A DNA stretch of 64,000 nt from Cheiracanthium punctorium (taxonomy: Eukaryota; Arthropoda; Arachnida; Araneae; Cheiracanthiidae), in assembly GCA_038373885.1 (NCBI GenBank), contig JAWZYV010019498.1, positions 186,001-250,000 of the forward strand, in the 5' to 3' direction. The translations under genes were made by a program, and so were the position numbers. Each line of letters starts with the position of its first letter. The first letter of the stretch is position 1. Below, one piece after another: positions 47,286 through 59,118 of this stretch. The notes beneath the pieces are model-generated. The model was not told where the DNA came from. It did no database searches and saw only the letters and a list, made by a program, of their open reading frames with translations.

Positions 47286-49240
47286 TTGCTTGACAAATTA
47301 CGTCATAAAGTTGGGATTCCCACACGTTTAAACTATTTTTTCCAGATTACACAGTTTATTGTTATTTTTTTTAACAAATAAATCGTCTGCTGGATATTTG
47401 AATGACTGTGTACACAAAACGAAATTTTTCGACTGCGAAATGTTTCCGCGTGTTTCTAGAAGAGCATGAATTTCGATTTGGGTCTGTAATAAAAACTGAA
47501 TATGAACTTACTTATTTTAGGTGGATGAAAATTAAATATATTGAATTTAGACATATTTTCGCCAAATGTTTTCTCTAGCTCCCGTTGTAATTGCCTCCAC
47601 AACGGGCTTTGACCTCTAGTTTTAGAAATATTCTGCTATTTGAAATGAAACAAAATTGGATGTTATTAAGGATTACAAGATGAAGCTTTCCATCGAAAAT
47701 AGTATCTGTATAGTTAAAAGTTTTTCTACAGGAGCACTCAAATAATTTCAATATAATTTAGTCAATAGTAGTTTAGAGACAGGTATCGATTTAAAGCATA
47801 TAATACTATCCTGCAATATGATTAGCTAATAATCGAACGACGATCGTGTGCCTCCCTCAAAAGCTGCGCCAAAAGTCGCCAATATTGAGGACTTTTGAGA
47901 AAAATTGCCATAAATTGCCAAATATGATGTTAAAAAATGCTTTCAAAAATGAACCGAACTTGGCGATATTTTCATTATTTGGCGATGAATCGAAAAAGGT
48001 ATTTACGTATTATCCCGCCGGTGATTAACGCCAAACTATTTATTCCTCAAATTTGCTGGCAAACTGTTGCCAATCGTATTCCGAACCATCAATAATTTCC
48101 TGTGTCCGGCATTTATCTTGGCGAAAAAGTTGCTCGTCTTGGCGGACCGCCGGGATAATATGTAAGTACATCGAAAAATGTCTAATGTGATTATATTAAG
48201 CTATGATGATTTCATTGGGAATTTTGAAAATTCGTTACTCGCGCTGTAATTAACTGATTTAGTGTTTTGTAAAGGAATGGCTAAGGGCTATTTGCCTAGG
48301 AGTAGGAGGGGGTCTCCGACCGACGAAAATCCGTTAATGCGTTACAATCCAAAACGGGTTAAGGGATTTACATGGAACAAAATCGCAAACTTTGATTCTT
48401 TAGCGCGTGGAAAATTAATTTTAGACTGCTAATCCTTAAAAGAATAAATTTCTCGCTCTCCGCGATCGTCCGATACCATTGTGTTGTATGAAAGGGATAT
48501 TTATATTTTTAACTCACCAGAAAATTTGAGAGGTCTTTATGATTTCGGTTATTTGTCTGTACTGTTTTCCATCCGTCCAGTGTTCTAACTGCTGTAAATA
48601 TACCTCGATTTGTGCAAAATTTATGCTTTTTTTCTATGTACAGTAACATATATCTTATTGAAAATGGTTTAGGTAGTATTTATAGTTCTTTTGCAGGAGA
48701 AAAAAATCCAATACATCGTACTCTATGGGCAATCCTTCTTGAAAACGTATTTTAGAGATATTAGGTTTTTTGAAAGAAAACAAAGTTGGCATGTATATTA
48801 TTAATTAAGACTCTCAAAGTAATGCTCTCCATTGAGAATAATGTTTGTATTATTAATAGTTCTTCTACAGGAGCACTTAAAAGAATTTCAATACATTGCA
48901 GTCTGTGGCATATGAGAGACACTAATACATTTCTAGCATAAGAAAATATGTATAAATTTTTATATTTTTCAGATAAACGTAGAAAAAAAAAATTAAAGGT
49001 CTTTTACAGGGTATCCTGAAAATGCGTTTATAGTGATAATACATTATCTTATCTCCGAAATCTCTCCAGTTTTAGAAAATACATCGCCAAATTTGTCAGA
49101 ACAATATTTTTGTGTTGGAAAGTGTTTTATAATCTATGCGTTTGGCATGATTTATCGTTTGCGTTCTGTGGTTTGGGTAGTGCGCATTATAGTAATTACA
49201 AGATAAATTACACTGTTTAGCTATGCCATGCTTTCATTAC
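46407..49240. repeat. Composite dispersed repeats in an intron
   Basis: Several blocks recur elsewhere in the window. 46480-46650 resembles 57240-57420 (GGGGTTACAATT...). 46680-46860 has the CGGAGCTACGCGAGACACAGGCAAAC tail like 56040-56100. TTCTACAGGAGCA.T.AAA occurs near 46932, 47723 and 48868. 48520-49150 matches 29770-30140 in reverse. A poly-A tract lies at about 47252-47280. These look like nested copies of non-LTR-derived repeats with no detectable protein. Confidence 0.5.
48001..48168. mobile_element. MITE with CGTATTATCCC ends
   Basis: The left end ATTTACGTATTATCCCGCCG is matched in reverse complement by ACTTACATATTATCCCGGCG at the right. The interior shares a block with 58805-58953, CTTGTGTCCGGCATTTATCT versus CCTGTGTCCGGCATTTATCT, followed by TGGCGAAAAA and CTCGTCTTG. 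It is a dispersed MITE family. Confidence 0.65.
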
Positions 49241-49377
49241 CTTTGATGCCATTGAGATACAGACTAACTTTTCCAAAAGAATTGCGCGGCCTCAGAAGGT
49301 CGTAAAATCCCAGAGTCTTCTCGTTCGTCCTCCAGCCATTCTTTAAGAGAGGTTCATAATCATCTAAGTGGTCGACA
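49241..49377 (-). CDS. Unrecognised host gene, exon (fourth of five found)
   Basis: The acceptor is CTCTGTTTACAG and the donor ATCAAAG|GTAATG. The 137-nt exon takes AG from the previous exon plus its first T to make a Ser codon, then encodes VDHLDDYEPLLKNGWRTNEK and TLGFYDLLRPRNSFGKVSLY, and leaves with one base. The composition is strongly protein-like and no frame other than this stays open across it. The tryptophan, arginine and tyrosine pattern is loosely like small ciliary or structural proteins, but I cannot identify a family. Confidence 0.8.
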
Positions 49378-50209
49378 CTGTAAACAGAGTTCACATTAAA
49401 ACTGTAAGTAACAAATTTTTTAACACAGTAATATGAAACCCTATTACGAATGGTAGGGTTGTGCCAGCATTTGCCTTTATACATTAATTTAAACAAAGGC
49501 CTAATTTACTTCTCTTTTAAGAAAATGAATGCTACACTTAAGCTTGAAGAGAAAGATACTGTATGTAAAGAAAGATAGGTAATTCCATGGAGCAGATATA
49601 GGGAATAGAGAGCGCTTTGGCAACCCAAACTTGAGGCAGAAGTTAAATCACGTGACTTGTGTCTAGATCTCAAGAGCATATAATCCTTGCGCATCCAAAT
49701 CTCCGTGGTTTTCTATGGAGCATTTGCTGTCAGTCCGCTATTATCCCCCCCCCCGTTATGATCGTTAAATTTTTAAGAAAAAACGGTACATAGCTTCTCT
49801 GCATAGCGATGCAACTTATGATTCGGGAAAGTTTCTGGAACAACATTTTCCAGAATAGTGTATTTTTTTCCATATTTGAAAATTATACTTTTATAAATGT
49901 AGAATATTTCAATGTATGCACATTCACTTGGCAATATTTTTTTTTGCCTCCAAGAGGGTTTGTAATGCATATGTTGATAGTCAATTTCGTATGTAGTTTA
50001 CACTTACCACTCACCAAATATAGTGGTATAGCGTAAATCTAGCCTCTCTCTTTATTCCCGTGCCACAAGTCACATGGTTTATCTTTTCCACACTTTTCCA
50101 GCGGGGGGGGGGTTGAATAGCGATATATTTATACTCTCTAGTATAGTTATACTCTCAATGTAATTCAGCAAGAAGAAACTAATGATCATTTACTTTTCTT
50201 AGTAATTAC
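49378..50209. other. Intron between the third and fourth exons
   Basis: AT-rich with no recognisable insertion. A C run lies at about 49747-49755. Frames at 49506-50036 overlap on both strands and look like chance. Confidence 0.5.
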
Positions 50210-50296
50210 CTTTCTGCATAATTTTGGTTCGTTTTGTACAAGTTCGATAATCTTTGATGTGTTTTATAATGACGTTCCATTAGAGGGAACAACGCA
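50210..50296 (-). CDS. Unrecognised host gene, exon (third of five found)
   Basis: The acceptor is GGGCTTCTTACAG and the donor GCAGAAAG|GTAATTA. The 87-nt exon starts with one base that completes a Ser codon from the previous exon's AG and ends with AG. It encodes ALFPLMERHYKTHQRLSNLY and KTNQNYAE. Both junction phases fit the neighbouring exons exactly. Confidence 0.75.
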
Positions 50297-50965
50297 CTGT
50301 AAGAAGCCCAACGGCTGCTTATGACATTTTCAACAAACTTAAGATCATTTTACTGAAATCTAAGGCAATCACGATTAAGATATTTTGCTTGTAGGTAACC
50401 TTTAGCTTTTCGCCGAATTCGATACTGCTTTTTACTAAAAGTATGTAAAGTTTTTTACAAAATCTTATGCGGAATCAGAATAATTGACCATGGATCAACA
50501 CAGTATTCATCTGAGTTTTCCCTAGCAAGTTCACCAGCAGTTTTATTATCGAAAATATCAGAATGTTTACGTACCTGTTAGAGCGAAACTGAATAGCCAA
50601 CCGATGTTTCAGAAAGAATAGAGAGTACTACCAAAAAAGTATCGAAGAAGATAATTGTTTTCATAGAGCAAGTAGTTTTGCCGACGAGGCATTTGCCACT
50701 ACAACGGCCTGAATTATTGGCTATTTCATTGATGGAGATACCTAGTAGGTGGACAGCGTTACTACTAATGAAGTGACGTACAAGTACGTTAACATTCGAG
50801 CCCAGGGCAGGAATCTAATCCTATGATCCGAGGTGTGATAGAATGGCTCTTTAGCCCTTATATCAATAATACATTGCGTCCTAGCACATTACCTTGCTAA
50901 TTGTGCATTCTATTCAGAAATTTAAAAATATGTTATCTACACTTATTAAAATATCTACTAAATAC

Positions 50966-51075
50966 CTTCTTGTAAAATGATCTCTGTTAAGAAGAGCTGG
51001 GGTAGAATTTTTTAACATAGGTCGAACTGGAACAATAGGTACGTAAACAATGGCCGTTCTTGGACCGCAGCATAC
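50966..51075 (-). CDS. Unrecognised host gene, exon (second of five found)
   Basis: The acceptor is TTTGCAGTTTCAG and the donor ACAAGAAG|GTATTT. The 110-nt exon starts in phase 0 and ends with two bases. It encodes VCCGPRTAIVYVPIVPVRPM followed by LKNSTPALLNRDHFTR. The short hydrophobic, proline-rich segment is too short to be called a membrane span. It joins in phase to the next exon at 50296. Confidence 0.75.
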
Positions 51076-51248
51076 CTGAAACTGCAAATTGAAACAAATG
51101 ATTAAGGTGAAAATGTACGAAATATAAGGAAAACTACTATACGCAAAACATTTGACATAGAAATGAAATTACTACAAACGATGAAATAAAACACATTGGA
51201 ATGTATTAAAGAACTGGTTTAATAGCTAGATATCGCTAGCTTTATACT

Positions 51249-51785
51249 TACATACTAGCCGCCAAGGCGGCCAGATTCGCCGCCCCCATACCATATTGTT
51301 CTTTATACACAGGGCAGTGTTGACTAAATTTGTGGACTCATTTCAATGAAAATCATGTTTCTTTGTTTTAACAGTTTAGCATTAAATTTATTTAGGTTAG
51401 GGTTGCTACACATTTTGGGTGCCATCATAAAAGCCGATGTGGAAACAGCAAATAGCTAAAATCTACTTTAGCCCAATGCATGGCGACAGTTTTTAGATGG
51501 GCGATTAATGCACCAAGTATTGTAAATTCGATATTTTAAAGCTGTGAAAAAGTCCGAAAGATATTGCATTTTTGTGTATCCATTATTATTTAGTAATCTA
51601 GCTACTGTGTGACATATGCTTGCTCTATTTGACGTCATTGAACTATTAATTTGGATTTTCGCGCATGCGCTACTGTTATTGCACTAATGTTTACATCTAG
51701 CTGTTGACGTTAGCAGGGTAGAAATATCGTCGATTTTGGTGCCGCATACGTTAGCGTATTATATAAGTAGATAGATAGTAACTTT
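51249..51785 (+). repeat. Dispersed repeat beginning TACTAGCCGCC
   Basis: The segment starts TACTAGCCGCCAAGGCGGCC and ends with TTATATAAGTAGATAGATAG. Its middle (ATTGTTCTTTATA..., TTTATTTAGGTTAGGGTTGC, CATCATAAAAGCC) also occurs at 58479-58640. TACTAG starts and ...ATAGATAG ends are typical of dispersed non-LTR or SINE-like repeats in arthropods. It lies just upstream of the second exon, within the large intron. Confidence 0.55.
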
Positions 51786-52555
51786 ATGTTTATCAGTACT
51801 GAAAATGCATACTACGATCAAATGTTCTTGTAACAGGCAATAAAATAGAATTAGCATTTTATGTGAGCTGAGTGCCCGTTCTTCGCACGGTAGTAAACGA
51901 AAATTTTCCAAACATGTGTAATCCCAATTAATTCCAGTGGTGTGAAATCTAAAATAAAAACAAATTATTTTACTCTTGATGTAAAGTTTGCGTCATGAGT
52001 ACTAACCTGGCATCATTGCAATATAATGACTCAAAAAACTATGTCAGTGTCATTCGCGATCAGAAAAGTGAAAAGCTTAGGGTTTGAAGAGAACTCCTGA
52101 CTTTCAAAATGTGTTATTTCTGCATCATACTGTTTTTTAGGTTCAAGTTGTAGTATTAAATACCTCAGACACTACATGAAATGGACAACCGTTTATTTTA
52201 AAATAGCTGCGCACCCGCTCTTCATACGGTAAGAAGCGAATATTTTACTAAAATCATATCTGCGTGGTGACAAAACAGAATTTAATTTTTAAAAAAGTTC
52301 AAGTAATGTCCTCGAAATTACTGCGGGATATATCAACGCAAATTAGAATTACTTATCGTTCAGTTGGCTGTAAAACAACCCTTGAAAAAGGATGAACAGA
52401 ATACTTAATTTCATGAAATATTTATTAATGTGGTATATTGTGAATTATTCATATTATCTTTACAAATCTACTAATACTACCTATTACGTATATCAATACT
52501 ATCTATCTTCGCTTCACCTTCTTCAAGGCTCCATTAAAAGAAACAGCTTATATCA
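51786..52555. other. Intronic AT-rich DNA
   Basis: I see no exon or repeat border. The end of the window's first 50 bases (TGTCCATTTTATGTAGTGTC) reappears in reverse complement near 52165-52190, hinting at another dispersed repeat. Confidence 0.4.
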
Positions 52556-52959
52556 GGTTGTAACGAAAGTTTTCCGCCATATCTGCCTGAAAAACTAACT
52601 TCTAACTCCTTAGATAACTGTTTTTGAACTTTCGGTACCAAACCTGCACAGTGTCACATGATACAACAATAGTACTTAAAGCTGTATTCGTTGATAAAAT
52701 TCGTTGATATTATGTAGCTGACTTTTTGCAACACAACTGGAAGTAAATGATGGTTCTAATCTTCTAGAGTGATAGTTCCATTAGAGACACCTTATACTTA
52801 ATAATAACTATATTTTTTAAAGATTTCACAACACAGTGTTATAAAGTAAGCCTCTTTCTTTTTAAATGCCAAAAATCGTTTGACAAAATATGAGCAAATA
52901 CGCCAACGAGAACTGTGTGCTGACGATGTTTGCGGTGGCGGGAAACTTTCGTTACAACC
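52556..52959. mobile_element. Inverted-repeat MITE, 404 bp
   Basis: GGTTGTAACGAAAGTTTTCC at the left is matched in reverse complement by GGTTGTAACGAAAGTTTCCC at the right. The symmetry extends about 28 bp. The target duplication is unclear. No coding capacity. Confidence 0.6.
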
Positions 52960-53264
52960 TAATATTATTTGGTACCAATGGGATCTTTTTATTCTATGGT
53001 GATTCTTTGCAATTTACGCATTAGCATAAACAATTATCATTTCACATAATGGTTTCCATTAAGGAAACTCTATATTTATATTTAATTAATGCATAGTTTT
53101 GTAAGATTGGCATATTTAGCACCGTAAAACATTTCATCTCAACTTGGTAGAAAATATCCAAGCGGTGCCGTTTTAAATATCCATATATCCAATATAGCGA
53201 TATCTTATAAATCCTCCATGGTTCTGTCTCCTGAAAAGCATCAGACTGTCTAATCTCGAGGAGA

Positions 53265-54060
53265 TATTTAGAATCACTTTAATTGTGACAGAACGCAGTT
53301 ACAGAGTTTGCAAATTTCACGCATTTTTTTAATTTATGACGTCACTGTTTAGCTGCCGTAAAAGATACCCCGGTTGGTTGAGGGAATTAATTTAGATTTT
53401 TCGGACAGTAGTTCTCAAACGGTATCTTATTAAAATTTACAAAGACGTTGAAAAATTTTTTGCTTTATAAAGTACCCTTATGGAGGAACGTAATCCAACG
53501 TTAAAATAAAACTATACTCGAACCATGCATATGTTAGAAAACCTATAAACATTTTTAAATAAGCAACGGATTAAAATGTCACTAATAATAATAATAATCG
53601 CTATTTAGAATCCCTATAACTGTGACAGGACGTTAGAGTTGCAGAGTTTACAAATTTCGCGCATTTTTTAAAATTTATGACGTCACTGTTTAACTGCCGT
53701 AAAAGATACCCCGGTTGGTTGAGGGAGTTAATTTGATATTTCGCTCAGTAGTTTTCAAACGGTATCGTATTAAAATTTACAACGACGTTGAAAACTTTTA
53801 TGTTTTATATAGGAATAGGACACTATGGAGGAACGTAATCCAACGTTAAAATAAAACTATACTCGCAACATGCATATGTTAGGAAACGTATATGCCTGTG
53901 ACATAATTAAATGCGAAAAATAAAAAAATAGAAAAATTTTAATATATCACGCTTTAAAACAAACTTTGTAACATTTAAATGAACATTTTCAGCTGCGTTA
54001 AGACATTTCAATTTTTAAATAAGCAACAGATTAATATACCACTGATAATAATAATAATCA
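53265..54060. repeat. Tandem duplication, period about 340 bp
   Basis: Two copies (from about 53265 and 53605) share TTTATGACGTCACTGTTTA, AAAAGATACCCCGGTTGGTT and GGAGGAACGTAATCCAACG. Each copy closes with AATAAGCAAC.GATTAA and an (ATA)n tract (53561 and 54018). The second copy has about 130 extra bases before its end. The unit contains a CRE-like TGACGTCA, but I assign no function. Confidence 0.85.
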
Positions 54061-54142
54061 TGAATTTCTCAGTTTATTTCTAAAGTAAGTTTTAATATCA
54101 AAATATCGCCTCCTTGTGTTAAAAAATAGAGCAGGGATAAAT

Positions 54143-55360
54143 CGGGGCCTTCGCAATTAGTAACGGGCCTGCGCGTGTATTTTGATGAGCCATCTAAAGA
54201 GGCCTACGGATGCTCGAGTCTTCAAGTATACATCAGGCATTTCTTAACCTTCCCAGTGCTTTCAAACGTTATTTAATATAGTTTTAAGTAGTAATTGTGT
54301 TACTAATTCAAGTACGAACTCATGATTAATTTGTTTGCTATGATACATATTGACATAAAGAAAATAGATGCATATAATTTGAAGGAAAAACAAAGTAGCG
54401 CTTACTCTGATGATTCACGATTTCTTATTTTAGTTTCACAAGTGGATATTTAATATACTTTAAAATAACTAAATACACAAGACATTTTTATAATGAATAT
54501 TTCATGAACGTAGTCGTATTTCTTATGTTATTTTAAACAATTTAAGATTAATCTTTAACAAATTATGTATTAAAGCGCATTTCAGTGTTTTCGGGATATC
54601 CTGTATATTGGAGAAAATTGATAAAATACGCTCTATAGCGCGAACCCTGAATTAATTATTCTTTAATAAAGACATTTCATGTAGTATATATTATTCTTTT
54701 GTCGCTTTCTCAATCGAACTTTGTAATTGAGCAAGCATAATGAACGCTTGTACAAAATATTAACTACATTTGAAGTTTCTGTATAAACGGGCAAAAATCA
54801 ATAATTTATAATTTACTGTATTTCTGCACTGTACCAGATGTAAGTCTGAATCACATAATCAATGCATATATAACTGATAAATAACATTTTCAACTGGCAA
54901 AATTAAATTGTCTAAATAGTATCACAACGTGATGCTTATTTACAAGAATAAAAACTACTCAAGTAAGTAATACGCGATTTCTGATTAAAATAATTTATTT
55001 ATAAATAACACATGAGTAATTATTCACTAAACATGATTTACATACATATTTTTAGAATTTTTAAATACATTATAAAAGTGTTCACGTACCTTTACATTCA
55101 GAGCAAAATGTTCGAATTTTAGGATAAATTTTCATGAAAGAAAATGGCGCAAGATTCACAAAACGATTACCTACATCTAAAGTTCTTTAGTACGACAAAG
55201 GTATAAAAAATTGTTTTAAAATAATAAAATAATATAACATTTATAATACTTAGAATAATAAAATAGAACACTGTGACTGGGGGAAAACAGGCCTCAATGA
55301 TAAACTCATTTTTAGTGATGGCAACTCATACGCAGGCCCGTTGCTAATAACGACGGCCCC
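54143..55360. mobile_element. hAT-like non-autonomous element, 1.2 kb, intronic
   Basis: CGGGGCCTTCGCAATTAGTA and, in reverse complement, GGGGCCGTCGTTATTAGCAA are inverted ends; both continue ACGGGCCTGCG. They are flanked by a perfect 8-bp repeat GGATAAAT (54135-54142 and 55361-55368). The interior is AT-rich without a transposase frame. The 8-bp duplication suggests hAT. Confidence 0.7.
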
Positions 55361-55368
55361 GGATAAAT

Positions 55369-56371
55369 GCGTTAAAATTGTGGCGTAATTTTTACGTATC
55401 TTAAAGCATTTGGCATCATAGATCCTCACTTGCGAATTGAAATTCCGATATCCCATTTAAAAATCCATTGGTTGAAAAAAATACTTTTTTCTAATCCTTT
55501 TTGTGGCAACAACCCAACATAAATTCTCGTGCCATGATCGCAATGTAATGAATGGCGTAAGATAGTGTTGATGCTATTATATTCTAAACATTAAGTTGTA
55601 TTAAAATTAGTAAAAAATCATCTAATTGACATAATTTTTTCATTTTCATTTTAAAAGAGGGAGAAAAAAAAATGTTTCACGATTTGTCAAAATATCAAAA
55701 AGTTATGACGGATAGAATTCAAGATGCGACAGTTTTAAAATTATTTTACGAAAAAATTCGCCAAAACAGATGCTTAGTAAAAAAATTCCTAAAAATCGGT
55801 AAATCATGTTACGTATTCAGAACAAACTGTTTTTAAAAGAAAATTTTCTCCTCTATCCGATGATACAAATGCCGTTTTGCTGCGAGCGTAATTTCCATCG
55901 TTATTACGAATTAGGAGAGAAAAAAGCCAAAAATCGTATAAAACAGAAAATAAAAAAAATCGAAGTCGAATTTTGAAAAAATCGCTTCGAGGTGCACAAC
56001 TACATGTTTAGATCTTTCCGAGTACCAAATTTGGTGTTTCTAGGTGTAGCCGTTTGTCCGTAACGCCGCCGACAGACACACAGACTTCTTTTATAATAAA
56101 TAGTAGAGACTAGCGGGGTACCCCCGCTAGAAAGCGGGGACATGCAACCTGTGTTATCATATATACCAGTCTCAAATAATATCCAGTTTCAAATCTTAGC
56201 CTCGCCAAAGTGCCAACCTATACCATTTTGCAAGTTTTTTTTTCAGGGAATTATTCGAAGCATTCACATAACAACAATCAAAATGGGAAAAATCTGTCAC
56301 TTATATGGTTCGATCGCCAAGTAAAGCAGGCATTTATTTGAAAATTTGCAGCATTTTTTAAATTATCAGCA
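55369..56371. repeat. Intronic DNA with a dispersed repeat at about 55920-56140
   Basis: 55940-56100 has AAATCGCTTCGAGGTGCAC, ACCAAATTTGGTG, CGCCGCCGACAGACACACAG and an ATAATAAATAG tail. This matches the structure of 46690-46860. It is followed by a palindromic CTAGCGGGGTACCCCCGCTAG at 56110-56130. No exon was seen. Confidence 0.5.
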
Positions 56372-56379
56372 ACGTATAA

Positions 56380-56863
56380 CAGGGGTTCCCAAACTTTTTC
56401 CCCGCGGCACCCTTGACAGGCTAAAAACATTTCGCGGCACCCTTTTCAGGCTAAAAACTTTCGCGGCAGATTTCCTTTAAAGCAATATGAATATGAAGGC
56501 TAGAATGAAGCAGTTTGGATGCATTTTATGTTTGTTTGTTTGTTTTATTTTTTGTTTGTTTGTTTATAGGGCTAACTATCAAGAAAGTACTCTCTTGGGA
56601 AAAAGATATAGAATTTTGACAATACCCCCATTTCAGGGAGTTCCTATAAAAGAGAGGCTACAGGACAGTCTTGAACTTGACTGAAATATTTTTGTTTGAG
56701 CCCACTTAGTGATCGGCTTGGCTCACTTTCTTGGGGATACCGGTTCAGAGGAAATTATTTGATAATACTCCACCAAAACACTTTTCTTGATTATCACCAC
56801 GGCACCCCTCACATACGCTCGTGGCACCCTAGGGTGCCCCGGCACCCAGTTTGGGAACCTCTG
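56380..56863. mobile_element. hAT-type MITE, 484 bp, intronic
   Basis: The ends are CAGGGGTTCCCAAACTTTTT and, in reverse complement, CAGAGGTTCCCAAACTGGGT, with GCGGCACCC motifs on both sides. They are flanked by a perfect 8-bp duplication ACGTATAA (56372-56379 and 56864-56871). CAGGGGTTCCCAAAC-type ends are characteristic of widespread animal hAT elements. No transposase frame remains. Confidence 0.95.
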
Positions 56864-56871
56864 ACGTATAA

Positions 56872-57762
56872 CGTTTTTTATTCATCGTTAACTCCGATGT
56901 ACTAAATGCGAAGATTTCAATTTTCTGAAATTTGGCGTAATTCCCCCGACTTAAATCAATTTACACAATTTGGCGAGAATTCTGAAGATAGATGTCTTGA
57001 AATGCCTTAATAACTGCAATATTTCTGCACTTTCTTTTAAAGCTGTATTCTAATAAAACCTATACACCAATTTTCAAAAATGTTGTTAAGCTCTCAGTAA
57101 ATTGCGCCAAGCTTAAAACTGTGCAAACCGCTAAAACTTACTTTTTCAAAATCGGCATAAAAATTTTGCATATTAGCCTCGGAAACATTCAATCCTTATT
57201 GTTTTGCGTGTAAAATATTTCATTCCTGCTCTGATTTCCCATGCACATCTTACAAATAACCTTACAAATATAAACTAACAAAAAAAAAAAAACATTATTA
57301 TTCTTTTATTTTTACTTTAAGAATTTAAAACATTTTTTTCGGCAAAATCGCCACAAATGGCAACCACGATGCTTATTTCACACTTTTTTCAGTACAGGGG
57401 TTACAATTACAGAAAGTTTTCTGCGTGGAAAACATTAAAAAATCTCTTAAACTCCGGGAACGGGTGGACTCTCAATGTTTTAAAGTGTGGACTGTCATTT
57501 ATTCTATATTATTTTACACATCTGTGCAAATTTTCAGGCTGATAGGTTTATTTTTGTGGATTTGTATATTAAACAAATCCACAAACTGACAAACAGAATT
57601 TCATTTTTATTTATAAGGATTTGCCTAGTTTATAATTGCCCAGAACCCCAATTCTATCCTTTTTACTGCATGTAAAATTATCGATATTTTTCATCAAACT
57701 GTATATCAATTATAAGAGAAAGGGCGGGGAATTAGTCGAGTGAATTAAAATAACACACTTAC
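56872..57762. repeat. Intronic dispersed repeat
   Basis: 57240-57420 is related to 46480-46650 in the other intron, with a shared GGGGTTACAATT and surrounding text. GCGCCAA/TTGGCG motifs recur. No coding signal. Confidence 0.4.
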
Positions 57763-57801
57763 TTGCATTTCTTCTATATTACTGCCCGTCTGCCAGTGAG
57801 T
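57763..57801 (-). CDS. Unrecognised host gene, 39-nt exon (first of five found)
   Basis: This micro-exon has an acceptor TTCAATTTTAG and a near-consensus donor GCAA|GTAAGTGTG. It is exactly 13 codons in phase 0, encoding THWQTGSNIEEMQ, and joins in phase to the exon at 51075. Its shortness makes it less certain than the others. The true first exon is upstream (higher coordinates), possibly outside the window or hidden by transposons. Confidence 0.6.
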
Positions 57802-57958
57802 CTAAAATTGAATAAAATATTGCAGTGATTATTGAGCATCATAATAAAGTCACATTCACAGACGTGATTTTCAGATATCATGAATTTTTGTAGCTATAAA
57901 CTAATATTTTTCAAAAATTAAAAAATATTCCAATAGTGAATTATGTTGTACTAGCCAC

Positions 57959-58470
57959 TAGAGATGAGACGGGCTCAACCCGAGCCCGAAAGCTCAAGCC
58001 CGGGCCCGAACCGGGCTCGGGCTCTGTAATTCACAATTGTGTTCGGGCTCGGGATCGTGAAAAATTTCTCCTTTATTGAGCATACTGCTTGAAACAGTTT
58101 TTAAAAAGAGATTCGTGAGGAAAATAAAAGTACTTATAAAAAATAAATAAATAAAAATAGAGGCACGGGCGCCTAGAAGGTGCGTGAAGTTCTTTGGGTA
58201 TTTTAGAACGGCGGTTTATATTCCTTAGTTAGTCATGAGATCCGACATTTTTTGATAAAGGATGGATACAAAGAATTAGAAAGCGCATTGGGAGTTTGCA
58301 ACTATATTTGTCTTTAATTTGCACAAACGGCAAAATTTATTGTATTCTATCAATGAGTAATTGAATTTTTTTTTTCATCTTTAGTTAAACTTTCGGGCTC
58401 GGGCTCGGGCGGGCTCGGATTAAAAGTCCTCGGGCTCGGGCTTCAAAAAATGAGCCCGAACTCATCTCTA
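57959..58470. mobile_element. hAT-type MITE, 512 bp, with CGGGCTCGGGCT motifs
   Basis: The ends TAGAGATGAGACGGGCTC and, in reverse complement, TAGAGATGAGTTCGGGCTC are flanked by a perfect 8-bp duplication CTAGCCAC (57951-57958 and 58471-58478). GGGCTCGGGC motifs crowd both sub-terminal regions. It is inserted in a copy of the TACTAGCC repeat family, whose remainder continues at 58479. Confidence 0.95.
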
Positions 58471-58478
58471 CTAGCCAC

Positions 58479-58804
58479 CCCATAGCTTATTGTTCTTTAT
58501 ATTAAGTGCTGTAATGGCCAAATTATCGGAATCATTTCAGCGAAAATCCTGTTTCTTTAAAAGTAATATTATTAAATTTATTTAGGTTAGGGGTGCTACA
58601 AATTTTGGGTTTCATCATAAAAGCCTAAGTTGGCCATGGTAGTGATGATAAGTACTAACATTACAAAATGTATGAAAAGGCATAATTATATATATAGTGA
58701 CATTTCCATTCATAAATAATTATGAAAATACTGTATTGGATGATAACGTATTGTACAAATTCTTGCAGAAACGCTTCTTAATTGCAGAAGCTGAGGGGTT
58801 TCTG
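58479..58804 (+). repeat. Dispersed TACTAGCC-family repeat, continued
   Basis: The text from TATTGTTCTTTATA through TTTATTTAGGTTAGGGGTGC to CATCATAAAAGCC matches 51290-51450. The MITE at 57959-58470 split its first bases. Confidence 0.55.
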
Positions 58805-58953
58805 GCTTACGTATGATTTTGGCGGTCATTCCTGTCAAATGTTCTGTCACACTGTTGCCAATCGTATGCCAAAATATAAAAAAATTCTTGTGTCCGGCAT
58901 TTATCTTGGCGAAAAATCGCTCGTCTTGACGGACTGCCAGGATAATACCTAAG
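58805..58953. mobile_element. Second copy of the CGTATTATCCC MITE, diverged
   Basis: It shares CTTGTGTCCGGCATTTATCT, TGGCGAAAAA, TCGTCTTG.CGGAC and GGATAATA..TAAGTAC with 48001-48168. The left terminus is more decayed. Confidence 0.55.
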
Positions 58954-59118
58954 TACTAATGGTTACTTTTCAAGTTTAATAACACGAGTTGTTCCGTGCA
59001 GTGTTTTGCAGTACACATTAGATGGCGCCCCATGCTCCACATACCTTAGTTAAGTAGTTTCGATTTAGTATTAATAGATTTAGTGTTCATAGAGTGTGAA
59101 TTCTTTAGTAAATTTAAA

